Made by a program: the position numbers and the translations under genes
Shown: positions 1 to 8,902 of the stretch, one piece after another
How the letters are laid out: each line of letters begins with the position of its first letter
Numbering within the stretch: position 1 is the first letter of the stretch
Assembly (NCBI RefSeq): GCF_022347565.1
Contig: NZ_JAKRGH010000031.1
Location: 1-62,098, forward strand
DNA: 62,098 nt
Source of the DNA: Vibrio sp. Of7-15
GTDB taxonomy: Bacteria > Pseudomonadota > Gammaproteobacteria > Enterobacterales > Vibrionaceae
Reading direction: 5' to 3'
The notes under the pieces: model-generated
What the model saw: only the letters and a program-made list of their open reading frames with translations
Databases searched by the model: none
What the model was told of the DNA's origin: nothing

Positions 1-89
1 GATAAGCCCCAAAAAGCCCCCCTCATCTCAACAAGTAAAAATGCTTCGTTTCTAGCGCTGAACAGTGAGAAAGAATTCTGACTTAGGAC

Positions 90-196
90 GCATAACGCCT
101 GGCATAAGGTGCGCCAACGATGAACTCACCAAGTCCACTGAACTTCATACCAAAACCGCCGAGTGTAACGCGTCACCCTTGATGCCTTTGTTAACT
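90..196 (-). repeat. Integron attC site 1
   Basis: Read on the minus strand, the site opens with GTTAACAAAGG (R'' side), has a long imperfect inverted middle, and closes with GCGTTATGC (R' core GTTATGC at 96-90). Its inner sequence CACTCGGCGGTTTTGGTA is shared exactly with the second site at 1008-1113. The stop codon of the methyltransferase gene (191-193) lies inside the R'' box, as is usual for cassette genes. Confidence 0.85.
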
Positions 197-1003
197 GCAC
201 TTTTTCGCAATAACTAAACCATGGTTGCTAGATCCTAATAACGAAGGTTCATCACAGTTCGACAAATGATAGCTAAGCCAGGCTTGATATTGAGTTTCTG
301 TAAGCGCATTGATTTCTTGACCAATGTATCGACTAAAACCATCAGTAGATATATGCTTAACCAGACTGAAACCGCTACTTTCTACTAATACTTCTATTTC
401 GCTTGGTGAAGCGAAGTAACCAGTTCTGAAAAATGCATCTACTTCAGATGTAGTAACTAGACCTGTTTCATTCAACTCACTTAGAACTTCTGGTGTTACC
501 AAAGATGGTGACATCTTAGCGAGCAAACCAGCAACAAAGAATCGGCTAATATACGCGACGGCAACGATACCACCATCTTTTACAATTCGATGAGCTTCTT
601 TCATGACTGCTTCACGTTCGCTTTGACTTTGTATGTGATAAAGAGGCCCAAGGATTAGAACAACATCCTGAGAGTTATCAGAAATGAAAGGGACTCGTGT
701 AGCGTTCGCTTCATGGATATGAACATTTAGCCCTTTTTTATCTGCATTTTCTTTTAATTGTGCGATTAATTCTGGTACAAGCTCAACAGCCGTTACCTCT
801 ATTCCTTCTTGGGCATAAAACAACGAATAACGACCTGTTGCAGCACCAAGCTCTGTTAGAGTTTGACACTCTGGCATAAAATCGGAAAGCTGATTAATTG
901 TTGTATCGAACTCAATTCTTGTGATGTTTTGACAAGTGAGCCGCTTCTCCTCATCAAAGTTTGCATAATAACCTAAATATTCTTCTTGCACTGATTCCTC
1001 CAT
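191..1003 (-). CDS. Class I SAM-dependent methyltransferase (integron cassette gene)
   Basis: A 270-residue Rossmann-fold methyltransferase. Motif I is ELGAATGRY at about residues 51-59, followed by an acidic beta-2 end (VTAVELVP), then DVVLILGPLYHI at about 113-124 and an HRIVKDGGIVAVAY strand typical of methyltransferase domain 11/25 proteins. The substrate cannot be told. The first ATG (1003) lies only a few bases from the attC core and has no ribosome-binding site upstream. A GGAGG at 1001-997, inside that reading frame, sits 5 bases before a GTG at 991, so the real start is probably the GTG, giving 266 residues. The gene fills the cassette completely, and expression would depend on an upstream promoter or on read-through. 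Confidence 0.85.
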   Translation of the reverse strand: MEESVQEEYLGYYANFDEEKRLTCQNITRIEFDTTINQLSDFMPECQTLTELGAATGRYSLFYAQEGIEVTAVELVPELIAQLKENADKKGLNVHIHEANATRVPFISDNSQDVVLILGPLYHIQSQSEREAVMKEAHRIVKDGGIVAVAYISRFFVAGLLAKMSPSLVTPEVLSELNETGLVTTSEVDAFFRTGYFASPSEIEVLVESSGFSLVKHISTDGFSRYIGQEINALTETQYQAWLSYHLSNCDEPSLLGSSNHGLVIAKKCS

Positions 1004-1007
1004 GTGC

Positions 1008-1113
1008 AGTTAACGCCTGCAATAAGGTGTGCCCCACCGAACTAGGCAAAGCACACTGAACTCCGTACCAAAACCGCCGAGTGTAACGCATCACCTTGAT
1101 TGCTTTGTTAGCC
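1008..1113 (-). repeat. Integron attC site 2
   Basis: On the minus strand it runs from GGCTAACAAAGC (R'', 1113 leftward) to GCGTTAACT (R' core GTTAACT at 1014-1008). It shares the central CACTCGGCGGTTTTGGTA block and the general layout with the site at 90-196, so the two are of one family. The stop codon of the next cassette gene (1108-1110) is embedded in its R'' end. Confidence 0.85.
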
Positions 1114-1809
1114 CTTATGCGTATAATTAAAAAGCAACTTACCTATACCAGTAAGTTCAAAACAAGTCATATTCGTTATTGGGCTTGGGTGTAGTTTTAA
1201 TAAATTCAATGAAACCAAAATTTCCAACTCAACATCTAAATTCATCATGCCTTGCCAGAACCTTTCTACAGCCAATACATTTTCTTTAATACTATCAAAC
1301 CAAATTGCCATCACATTTTGCTGTAAAGCACCTTGGTTCATACTTCTATTTTCTTTCGTAGTTTTAGCCACAATTTCAAACAATTTACGCTGCACCGTTG
1401 TTAATGATGCTAATTTATCAAATATAATGTATTTGTTTGGTTCTTGATAATTATCAATGTTACCTGATAAAGCATATACTTTAGACAAGTAAGAAACTTT
1501 TTCAGCGTCAGGCTCAAATTGAACCTTATCAATTAGAACTTTGAAGATATTGAGAGCTGCTGGAGATGAAAACCATTCAACCTCTATGGATTTCGACTCG
1601 AAACTTTTAATAGCTTCACCCATTTCACTTATCGATGATTCTATATTTTTAATGCGGATATCATCAGCTTTATCAAACAATAAATGGTCTAACGCACCTC
1701 CCACCATTGGTATCGCTGAAACACCTGCTCGCATCGCTGAATTTACTGTCGGTACATGTTTTGAATCTTTAGCAAAAGTTTTAATTTTTTCTAAATTTAA
1801 GTTACTCAA
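1108..1809 (-). CDS. Integron cassette protein of unknown function
   Basis: A 233-residue protein that I do not recognise. The start is a TTG at 1809 with an ideal AAGGAGG 5 bases upstream (1821-1815); the ribosome site lies just inside the cassette core at 1832-1826. The N-terminal part holds a short hydrophobic, glycine-rich stretch (AGVSAIPMVGGALDHLLF, residues about 28-45) followed by a charged helix likely to coil (residues 47-75). The remainder is mostly helical with no membrane span. The layout of a small hydrophobic glycine patch before a long helical domain is seen in several poorly characterised accessory proteins, including some linked to abortive infection. That link is only a guess. 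The base composition is visibly more AT-rich than satP next door. Confidence 0.75.
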   Translation of the reverse strand: MSNLNLEKIKTFAKDSKHVPTVNSAMRAGVSAIPMVGGALDHLLFDKADDIRIKNIESSISEMGEAIKSFESKSIEVEWFSSPAALNIFKVLIDKVQFEPDAEKVSYLSKVYALSGNIDNYQEPNKYIIFDKLASLTTVQRKLFEIVAKTTKENRSMNQGALQQNVMAIWFDSIKENVLAVERFWQGMMNLDVELEILVSLNLLKLHPSPITNMTCFELTGIGKLLFNYTHKG

Positions 1810-1825
1810 TTATACCTCCTTAAGG

Positions 1826-1832
1826 GGCTAAC
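1826..1832 (-). other. Isolated cassette core site (GTTAGCC)
   Basis: GTTAGCC on the minus strand fits the GTTRRRY-type core and marks the 5' boundary of the second cassette. No attC-like inverted structure lies to its right, and 1833-2085 holds only the satP upstream region. This is either a diverged attI or a secondary insertion site. Confidence 0.55.
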
Positions 1833-2085
1833 ATTAACTATACGACCAAGATCCTCATATCCCTGCCATTTGGGGAAATATACGGATCTACACCATATAT
1901 CCACAATGTGAACCTAGCCAACAAATGGCACATTCACAAAATATTATCACGCAAATATACCTAACCCTTGCATAGGATCATTTATACAATCTTAGTTTCC
2001 AGAGAATGAAGCTCCCTTTACTGTTTATAGTGTATTAAAATTTTCTTACAATTTTTATTAGTAATGTTTAATAAGGTAACTCCAC

Positions 2086-2685
2086 ATGTCAACCAAACTA
2101 GCTAACCCTGCGCCACTTGGCTTAATGGGTTTCGGTATGACCACAATTCTTCTGAATATCCACAATGCAGGATTTTTTCCAATCGATTCCATGATCCTAG
2201 CAATGGGGATTTTCTACGGTGGTCTTAGCCAAGTTATCGTCGGCATGATGTGCTTTAAACGTGGTGATACCTTTGGTACTACGGCCTTTACTTCTTATGG
2301 TCTGTTCTGGTTAACGCTGGTTGGTTTAATTGTTATGCCATACATGGGTTTACCAGCAAGCCCTGCTGGTTTCATGGGTTGGTATTTACTACTTTGGGGT
2401 GTATTCACAGGCTTCATGTTCATTGGCTCACTGTGTTACCCAGTTGCAAAACAGGTTGTGTTTGGATCATTAACTATCCTGTTTTTCTTACTGGCGGCTC
2501 GTGATTTTACTGGTAGCACATTAATTGGAACTATTGCCGGTTTTGAGGGTATTTTCTGCGGTGCATCAGCCATTTACTTTGCTATGGCTCAAGTACTAAA
2601 CAATGAATATGGCCGTACGGTACTACCAATTGGTGACAAAAAAGCCGCTCAGGCAACCACATTAGATCAAGAAGTAACTGCCTAG
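2086..2685 (+). CDS. satP: Acetate/succinate uptake transporter, GPR1/FUN34/YaaH family
   Basis: This 199-residue inner-membrane protein has six predicted membrane helices. It carries the family signature NPAPLGL at residues 7-13, followed by [10 protein letters not shown], and the later conserved FYGGLSQ and a GxFxG-rich core. Family members import acetate (and succinate in E. coli) by proton symport. Length matches the family (about 190-200). The ribosome site AAGGTAAC precedes the ATG. The gene stands alone: cassettes point away on its left, and a shared terminator separates it from the convergent acyl-CoA synthetase on its right. Confidence 0.92.
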   Translation: MSTKLANPAPLGLMGFGMTTILLNIHNAGFFPIDSMILAMGIFYGGLSQVIVGMMCFKRGDTFGTTAFTSYGLFWLTLVGLIVMPYMGLPASPAGFMGWYLLLWGVFTGFMFIGSLCYPVAKQVVFGSLTILFFLLAARDFTGSTLIGTIAGFEGIFCGASAIYFAMAQVLNNEYGRTVLPIGDKKAAQATTLDQEVTA

Positions 2686-2716
2686 TTAATGGCTTAGTGA
2701 CTGCTCGTTTTGAATC

Positions 2717-2755
2717 AAAAAAGCACGCGTCATGTTACTGACGCGGGCTTTTTTA
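2717..2755. terminator. Bidirectional intrinsic terminator between satP and the acyl-CoA synthetase
   Basis: The stem CGCGTCA (2726-2732) / TGACGCG (2739-2745) has loop TGTTAC and is flanked by an A-run on the left and a T-run on the right. It can therefore end transcription of both convergent genes. Confidence 0.85.
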
Positions 2756-2766
2756 TTGATATAACA

Positions 2767-4302
2767 TTAATGTGTAAAGAGCGCTCTTAATTCACGTTTT
2801 AAAATCTTCCCAGTTGCGCTTAACGGCAACGAAGACACCACCTCAACGGTTCTTGGGTATTTATAAGACGCGCATTGCTCTTTGCCCCACTGAACTAACG
2901 CTCTGCCATCCACTTCAGCGCCTTTTTTGGGTACGACTACTGCTTTGATTTCTTCTCCGTATAACGAATCGGGAACGCCCAAGACTGCAACCATGGCAAT
3001 GTCTGGGTGTTGAGCAAACACTTCTTCGACTTCTCTTGGGTACACATTCATACCTCCTCGAATGATCATGTCTTTGCTTCTATCAACAATGTATAAGTTG
3101 CCACTTTCATCTTGCTGACCAATGTCTCCCGTATAAAACCAGCCACTTTTTAATACTGCTTCTGTTTCTTCAGGGCGATCCACGTAGCCTTTCATCACAT
3201 TATGACCACGGATTATGATTTCGCCCTTCTCCCCTCGGTTTAGTGGGGTTCCCTGCTCATCAACAATGCGTATTTCAACTCCCAATACTGGTTTACCTAC
3301 CGAGCCAGGAACGCGAGAATCGGCATAATTAAAGCTGGCGATGGGGCTGGTTTCCGATAATCCATACCCTTCTAAAATAGGTACTTTAAAACGAGACTCA
3401 AATTGCTCGATCACTTCTTTATGCAAGGAAGAACCACCACTAATGGCAATGCGTAATGAGCTAATATCATACTCATCATCAGCTCCTAATAACCCGATGT
3501 ACATGGTTGGAACCCCAGCGAAAATGGTGATTTGCTCTTGTTCAATTAAACTTAAAACTGTTGTTGGCTCAAAACGTGGCACCAGCACTAAGGTAGAGCC
3601 CGTTAATATGGCGCTGTTCATGTGTAACGTTTGACCAAAAGAATGGAAAAGCGGCAACGTAACCAAATGCCTATCGTCATTACTTGCCGACAACAAATGC
3701 TGAGCAATAAAAGCATTAGACATCATGTTACTGTGTGTTAGCTCTGCACCTTTCGGGTAACCTGTGGTGCCCGATGTATATAAAATAACCGCATTATCAT
3801 GGCCTTGCCGCACAACACACTCTGAAATAGGCGGGTGATCAGACATAAAATGGCTCAATGTCTCGTAGCCCTTGTAGTTTATTAGCTGATCATCTACTGC
3901 CATGACAATGAGCTTTTGACAACCTTCCACCCGCTCAAATGCAGTGATGGCTTCTTTTGCCATTGGCAGTTCGGCCGTACCTTCAAAACAAAAGAAAAAT
4001 TTGGCGTGTGCGTCTTTTAAGTGATATTCGATTTCTTGGTGTTTTAGCAATACATTCAGCGGTACTACTACCCCACCCGCTTTTTGAATACCATAATAGA
4101 TCAATGGAAAAAACGGCAAATTGGGGCAGCTCAGTGCAACACGATCACCGGGTGTGAGCCCGTCTTCAATCAGCGCGGCGGCAATTTTTCCAGAGATATG
4201 ATCAAACTCTTGATAAGTAATCGTGGTATCACCACAGATGAGCGCGGCTTTAGTGGGTGCACAGAACGCACTTCTTTGTAGGGTATTGGCTAAGTTCAGC
4301 AC
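2767..4302 (-). CDS. Acyl-CoA synthetase (AMP-forming), long-chain fatty-acid CoA ligase type
   Basis: This 511-residue ANL-superfamily enzyme activates a carboxylic acid with ATP and CoA. Visible motifs are the P-loop YTSGTTGYPKG (about 175-185), YGLSETSP, YTGDIG, the hinge DRSKDMIIRGG and the C-terminal catalytic-lysine motif ATGKILKREL near residue 500. Length and motifs fit FadD/FadK-like ligases for medium- or long-chain acids, but the exact chain length cannot be told from sequence. The start is GTG at 4302 with AAGGAG 6-7 bases before it. The gene is monocistronic; 4303-4591 upstream is gene-free. Confidence 0.88.
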   Translation of the reverse strand: MLNLANTLQRSAFCAPTKAALICGDTTITYQEFDHISGKIAAALIEDGLTPGDRVALSCPNLPFFPLIYYGIQKAGGVVVPLNVLLKHQEIEYHLKDAHAKFFFCFEGTAELPMAKEAITAFERVEGCQKLIVMAVDDQLINYKGYETLSHFMSDHPPISECVVRQGHDNAVILYTSGTTGYPKGAELTHSNMMSNAFIAQHLLSASNDDRHLVTLPLFHSFGQTLHMNSAILTGSTLVLVPRFEPTTVLSLIEQEQITIFAGVPTMYIGLLGADDEYDISSLRIAISGGSSLHKEVIEQFESRFKVPILEGYGLSETSPIASFNYADSRVPGSVGKPVLGVEIRIVDEQGTPLNRGEKGEIIIRGHNVMKGYVDRPEETEAVLKSGWFYTGDIGQQDESGNLYIVDRSKDMIIRGGMNVYPREVEEVFAQHPDIAMVAVLGVPDSLYGEEIKAVVVPKKGAEVDGRALVQWGKEQCASYKYPRTVEVVSSLPLSATGKILKRELRALFTH

Positions 4303-4555
4303 AGGGCTCTCCTTTACGATCGTGTTGTGACACTTTGTCTTATAACAACATACCTGTATTTACTTTTGTCTTGCTTCAATGTTCCACTCTACAAAATGTG
4401 AATAATATGTAAACAAAAACAATTCAACTAGATGCATAAATGTCGGTTCAGTTACAAGTTTATTTCATCACGATAAAAACAGGGCGAGTGCTAAGACTTG
4501 TCAGAAAGCTTTTCAACTCCTTTAGCGTTGTATTCAAGCGTTATTCACTCTTAAT

Positions 4556-4584
4556 AAAAAAGCCCTTTACAATCAAAGGGCTTT
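4556..4584 (-). terminator. Intrinsic terminator of the DUF3179 gene
   Basis: On the minus strand, AAAGCCCTTT, loop GATTGT and AAAGGGCTTT are followed by a T-run, just past the stop of the DUF3179 gene at 4592. Confidence 0.85.
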
Positions 4585-4591
4585 AGAGTGA

Positions 4592-5833
4592 TTAAAGACG
4601 GTTCACGTCTGTTGATGGGAAGAAATCGGCCCAAATAATCCAGTAAGCGGCGGCTTTTACTGTTTCTACACGCTCAAGGTTTCCGTGCTCGGTTTGGCCA
4701 TAAAAACTAATTTTATCAATCTGCTTTCCAGTATTGTTATAGTAAACCCCTAGGCTCTCATATTGTTCATCATAAGTTATCACCACGTTCTGTCCGCCGA
4801 TTGTGGTATTGATAGGCGCATTTTGCATGCGAACAAACCGCTCAGTGTAAGCAACATAGTCATCGCCAATATTCATACCCCATACTTTCGCTTTACTTGG
4901 CAGCCGTTGATCTTTGTACTCAACTGTCGGGAATGTCGGTGCGTCGTAGTATGATTGGTAGGCAATCGCAAGTTTGAAAATAAACTCCATAATTGGATCA
5001 TATATCGCCAAGAATGGGTTTCCCCAAAACGTCGGACGCATATCTTCCACTAGGTAATCATTCACAAACACTTCGCCATCTGGGTAGGCTTCCACAAAGC
5101 GCTCAAAAGGCATGCGGAAAGTCGGCCACTCCTGCATTTTCGCTTCAGTGCCATTGTTACGATCGCTCTCTTTTTGCCCCCATAGCTGCTGAATAGGCTC
5201 ACCGGTGTTGCGATCCCACATCACTAAATTATTACGTAGTTGATTTGCAGGAGCGAGATCAAGAGCTTGACCATTAATTTCAGGAATATAAGCCATGCCT
5301 AAGTTGGTAAGACCGCAATAAGTCATAACAACGTGATCGCTTCCCAACTCTGCTTCTGTACCAGCAACATGCGGACGCAATAATTGCCTGTCGGAGTGAG
5401 CCCGTGCTTGGCCATTCACGTCAATCACAATCACGCTTTCGTGTGGTTGCAGGTACTTGGCTCCTTCTTCAACGGACACGAAATGGCCATTATCCATGCG
5501 ATCTCGCATCATGAGGTGTGGGTTGATCATGCCGCTGTAAAACGTAAAAGCAAACAAGATAGCAAGACTGGCAAAAGTCACATTTCCTACGATGTCACGT
5601 TTTACGTATTTTAAATAAGCAGCCATGCCCACAGTAACGATTGCGGTCAATGCCAACGCATGACGGTTGTACCAAACCCACATGGTGGTTTCACGATCGG
5701 ATTGTACAAACCACTGACTAACATCGGCCAGATCTTTAAACAATAAAGCGCCGATATACTGGGCAATAATCATGCATACCCAGAATATCTTTTTACCATG
5801 ACGATCTATGATTGCTTTCATAATTTCACTCAT
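4592..5833 (-). CDS. DUF3179-containing membrane protein
   Basis: This 413-residue protein has about four membrane helices in its first 120 residues and then a soluble DUF3179 domain. The conserved DUF3179 core is visible as VVMTYCGLTNLGMAY, then NLVMWDRNTGEP and QLWG. The DUF3179 function is unknown; the domain usually sits outside the cytoplasmic membrane and has one conserved cysteine (here in YCGL). Two nearby ATGs (5833 and 5821, the latter beginning MKAIIDRHGKK) are possible starts. The LysR gene on its right is co-oriented, 91 bases away, and may control it, but the sequence does not show this. Confidence 0.82.
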   Translation of the reverse strand: MSEIMKAIIDRHGKKIFWVCMIIAQYIGALLFKDLADVSQWFVQSDRETTMWVWYNRHALALTAIVTVGMAAYLKYVKRDIVGNVTFASLAILFAFTFYSGMINPHLMMRDRMDNGHFVSVEEGAKYLQPHESVIVIDVNGQARAHSDRQLLRPHVAGTEAELGSDHVVMTYCGLTNLGMAYIPEINGQALDLAPANQLRNNLVMWDRNTGEPIQQLWGQKESDRNNGTEAKMQEWPTFRMPFERFVEAYPDGEVFVNDYLVEDMRPTFWGNPFLAIYDPIMEFIFKLAIAYQSYYDAPTFPTVEYKDQRLPSKAKVWGMNIGDDYVAYTERFVRMQNAPINTTIGGQNVVITYDEQYESLGVYYNNTGKQIDKISFYGQTEHGNLERVETVKAAAYWIIWADFFPSTDVNRL

Positions 5834-5924
5834 TCAGTTATTACCTGATGAGCAGTGTATGAAAACCAAATAACGGAATAAATTGGCCTAAACAGGATAA
5901 ACTGTTCCATTTTGTGGCACAGTG

Positions 5925-6836
5925 TCACGCTGACTTAAACACGGAATGCTCGATCGCCTTAATTCTATTTGGGATTTCATTTTTGATGGTTTCGATCAGC
6001 ACTTTGACTTTTTGCGGCACAAACCTTCGTGAATGATAAATCGCATAAATCGTTTGCTGAAAACTGCTCTGCCCGTCGAACAGCTCGACCAGTTCTCCAG
6101 CCGCCAACTCCTTACTGATCATCGCCACAGGTAAACAACCAATGCCTTGCGCTTCCAGTGTTAAGGCACGAACAATATAGGGAGAATTCGCCACATACTT
6201 TGGTGAATCGGGTAATTCCAGTCGCTCATGATTCCATAAGATCTCTTGAGATGGCAGCTCATGGGCGATTAATTTATGCATGCCAGATAACTGCTTAAGA
6301 TCCGTTGGCACACCGTGCTTTTGAAGGTAATCAGGGTGAGCAAAAAAGCTAAAACTCACATCACAAATAGGCTTGGCAATAAAGGAAGAATCCGGCTGTT
6401 CACCGATATCGATCAATAAATCAAAACGTTTATCACTCATTGCCGTCAGAGGCTGGCTCGTATTGTGGAACCTCAATGAGATCCCTGGGTAACAACGACA
6501 AAATTCAGACACCTGATCAATACACAACTCAAGAATATAATCAGGCGCATAGATCGTTAAGTTTCCGACTGATTCTTGCTGAGAGTGAGAGATTTCTTGT
6601 TGTACTGAGCTCACCTGCTCCAGAATAGAAAGGCATTTTTGATAAAAAACACTGCCCACCTCCGTCAGTACCACTTTACGAGTCGTCCTTTCTAGTAAGC
6701 GACTTTGCAGGTGTTGCTCTAGGTTACGTATGCGCCGACTCACGGTGGATTTGGGCATATCGACAAGATCGGCTGTTTTGGTAAAGCTACCCGTTTCCAC
6801 CACCCGAACGAATAGCGCCATATCATCTAATTGCAT
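5925..6836 (-). CDS. LysR-family transcriptional regulator
   Basis: A 303-residue LysR protein. An N-terminal winged helix-turn-helix (residues 1-60, with ETGSFTKTADLVDMPKSTVSRRI as the recognition region) is followed by a substrate-binding domain (about 90-295). The form MALFVRVVETGSF...PKSTVSRRIRNLEQ is typical of the large CrgA/AaeR-like branch. It lies between the DUF3179 gene and the RecX-like gene, all on the minus strand. The 29-base gap to the RecX-like stop makes co-transcription from the right possible. Target and inducer are unknown. Confidence 0.9.
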   Translation of the reverse strand: MQLDDMALFVRVVETGSFTKTADLVDMPKSTVSRRIRNLEQHLQSRLLERTTRKVVLTEVGSVFYQKCLSILEQVSSVQQEISHSQQESVGNLTIYAPDYILELCIDQVSEFCRCYPGISLRFHNTSQPLTAMSDKRFDLLIDIGEQPDSSFIAKPICDVSFSFFAHPDYLQKHGVPTDLKQLSGMHKLIAHELPSQEILWNHERLELPDSPKYVANSPYIVRALTLEAQGIGCLPVAMISKELAAGELVELFDGQSSFQQTIYAIYHSRRFVPQKVKVLIETIKNEIPNRIKAIEHSVFKSA

Positions 6837-6865
6837 TTAGGTTCTACTTCCGTCATGTAAAAACA

Positions 6866-7690
6866 TTAGCCGCCAGCGATTTCACTCATCGCAAATTTGA
6901 TCTCATCGGATGAAAAACCTTTTCGGCTCAACATGGCATAGGCTTTACTGCGCTCTTTATGATCCGTCACGTCATAGGATTTTTTCTCTAACTGCTCTAA
7001 GCAGGACGCATAAAAATCAATCTCTTCAGAATGAATTAATCTTTCTATCAGCGAGTCGAGATCCGTGGTATCTATCTTACGTTGACGAAGCTCTTGGCGA
7101 ATAACCGTCAACCCTTTTCCTTTTCGCACGTACTTCAACACTTCTTTTTCTAAATCGGCTTTTTCTGCTTTGATTTCTAGGTTCGATTTAAGCTGTTCAT
7201 AAGCCTGATGCTGACAAAGGGCGACTTGAATCTGATCATAACTAAAACCACGCTTTTGAAAGGTTGAGATCAATTTCTCTTTGCTAAGCGTAAACTCTTG
7301 GTAATTGCGGTTCATTCGCTCAATTAAAATGGTTTGCTCATCAATGTTTAACTCCGCTTTCACTTTCTCAATCGCTTCAAGGATCAATGACTCGTTCAGG
7401 CCTTTATGTTTTAGCTTATCCAAAATGTAGCCTGAGCCAAACTCACTCGAAAAGGAACGCTCGGTAAACTGCTCAGCAAATTCAGTGTCTGACTTTAAAT
7501 AACCAAAGCCACGCAATTTCTCAATGGTATCGGCGATCCACTCTTCATTGTCTGTTTTAACCCGAAGCTTAACCAGCAACTCACTTTCGGTCATATCACG
7601 TTGCGTTAAATGCCACATGGCTGAGTTCATGACACTTTCAATACGTCGTGCTTTTTTTACTTGGTTGTGCTCCAACCTTGAATTCTTCAT
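6866..7690 (-). CDS. RecX-family protein, enlarged form
   Basis: This 274-residue helical protein carries RecX-type three-helix repeats. The first (about 25-110) has AMWHLTQRDMTESELLVKL, then DNEEWIADTIEKLRGFGYLKSDTEF and a GSGYILDKLKHKGL motif. Later repeats follow, including LISTFQKRGFSYDQI and a last one ending near residue 270 with MLSRKGFSSDEIKFA. Classical RecX (about 150 residues) binds RecA filaments and sits next to recA. This one is nearly twice as long and has no recA near it, so a RecX-like but separate role is likely. Residues 165-200 are charged and may form a coil. A ribosome site is weak or absent at the chosen ATG. Confidence 0.75.
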   Translation of the reverse strand: MKNSRLEHNQVKKARRIESVMNSAMWHLTQRDMTESELLVKLRVKTDNEEWIADTIEKLRGFGYLKSDTEFAEQFTERSFSSEFGSGYILDKLKHKGLNESLILEAIEKVKAELNIDEQTILIERMNRNYQEFTLSKEKLISTFQKRGFSYDQIQVALCQHQAYEQLKSNLEIKAEKADLEKEVLKYVRKGKGLTVIRQELRQRKIDTTDLDSLIERLIHSEEIDFYASCLEQLEKKSYDVTDHKERSKAYAMLSRKGFSSDEIKFAMSEIAGG

Positions 7691-7893
7691 GAGCTCACAA
7701 TGCCTTTTTCACGTTTCGTTTTTATTATTAATAATTGTATAGCCTGTACTACCCGCATGGAAGCCAACAATACCAGACGAATAAATAGCAACCTCAATTA
7801 AAAGCAACTGATGCATTTTTCATGACTGGCCAGCTTTGAGATAGAAACACCAGCAGGTATAGTGCCAAAAACTGAATCTAAAGGTCATCAGCC

Positions 7894-8604
7894 ATGCCTC
7901 AATTTGCGTTAATCACCGGAGCCAGCCGCGGTATTGGAAAAGCAATTGCTCATTATTTTGCCGAGCAAGGCTATTCACTTATTTTGGTATCACGAAATAT
8001 AGATAACCTGAATGAAACCAAACTAGAGTTAGAGACCCAATATCACAGCTGCCACATTAAAACCGTTTCAGTGGATTTTAATCACCCCACTGACGTTGAA
8101 TCGACAATCAAAGCCATCATCAACGAACACGACACCATCGATGTCATGGTTAACAGTGCAGGTGTTCTCATGGCCGGTCACACTAACCTTCACCTTGCTC
8201 AACTGTCTGAGTTAATGAATGTTAATCTGCTTTCCACCATCACTGCATGTAATCTTGTGGTTGAAAAAATGAAGCAGCAAGGACACGGTGAAATATACAA
8301 CCTTGGATCCACCAGCGGCCTTGAACCCGTGGCTAAAATTGCTGCTTACTCTGCAACAAAAGCTGCCATCGTAAGCTACAGCCAGTCGCTGTATCACGAA
8401 TTGCTTCCTCTTAACATTCAAGTTTGTTGTTTGTGCCCAAGTGTGGTCGATACCGACATGACAAACGATGGACGTATCGATAACAGCCTTAAAATAGAAC
8501 CACAAGATCTTGCCAAATCGATCGACTTCATTCGAAGCTTATCTGCCGGATCAGCCATGCCCACCCTGCCAATACGATGTAAAGTGATTGATTTAGAAAA
8601 ATAG
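7894..8604 (+). CDS. Short-chain dehydrogenase/reductase
   Basis: A 236-residue classical SDR oxidoreductase. The nucleotide-binding TGASRGIG lies at residues 7-14, the NSAG motif near 88, the catalytic serine in LGSTSG, and the YxxxK motif in YSATKAA. The basic SRN after beta-2 favours NADP(H). The substrate is unknown. The ATG is preceded by AAAGGTCATCAGCC. The gene is divergent from the RecX-like gene, with about 200 bases between them, and is followed by a stem-loop. Confidence 0.9.
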   Translation: MPQFALITGASRGIGKAIAHYFAEQGYSLILVSRNIDNLNETKLELETQYHSCHIKTVSVDFNHPTDVESTIKAIINEHDTIDVMVNSAGVLMAGHTNLHLAQLSELMNVNLLSTITACNLVVEKMKQQGHGEIYNLGSTSGLEPVAKIAAYSATKAAIVSYSQSLYHELLPLNIQVCCLCPSVVDTDMTNDGRIDNSLKIEPQDLAKSIDFIRSLSAGSAMPTLPIRCKVIDLEK

Positions 8605-8629
8605 CCGATCACTTTTTAGAGAGATAAAA

Positions 8630-8662
8630 ATATGGGCTAAATATCTCCAATTTAGCCCATAT
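8630..8662. terminator. Stem-loop downstream of the SDR gene
   Basis: A perfect 13-base inverted repeat, ATATGGGCTAAAT / ATTTAGCCCATAT, has loop ATCTCCA. A T-run follows only on the minus strand (opposite 8626-8630). It may end the SDR transcript and catch read-through from the beta-barrel gene. Bases 8663-8902 hold no gene. Confidence 0.6.
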
Positions 8663-8902
8663 GATCATTTAGAAAGGAAATAACCCAAGAAAGACTTTAT
8701 GACATTCTGAAATGATTAATATAAAAGTATTTTTATACTAAGATCCATCCCGTTTATTCCTAAATTATTATCTTTATTTAACACTAAATAAAAAACACAA
8801 TTCAATTAAGGCTCAAACTTTATCTCATTTACATTAAAAACAAGAAAGCTGAATTAAAAGACAGTGATTTTAGTGTCGAGTTGATGAAATAAGAATGACT
8901 AA

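Larger units (their letters stand above)
90..1832 (-). mobile_element. Integron cassette pair without integrase (CALIN-like)
   Basis: Two leftward cassettes lie between core-site sequences at 90-96, 1008-1014 and 1826-1832. Each gene is followed, in its own direction, by an attC site of just over 100 bases. In such arrays the integrase gene and attI should lie on the 5' side of the first cassette, here to the right of 1832. No integrase is there: the next gene is satP. The unit is therefore either a cassette cluster without integrase, or cassettes inserted at a secondary site next to satP, or the edge of a larger chromosomal array that continues left. Bases 1-89 would belong to the next cassette and hold no recognisable gene. 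Confidence 0.8.

Noticed and set aside
1-30. Repeated C-runs (AAGCCCC, AAGCCCCCC) at the left edge as a terminator
   Set aside because: The two runs are direct, not inverted, repeats and cannot form a hairpin.
1833-2085. Search for an integron integrase or attI right of the cassettes
   Set aside because: No ORF long enough for a tyrosine recombinase and no second inverted core; only the satP upstream region is visible.
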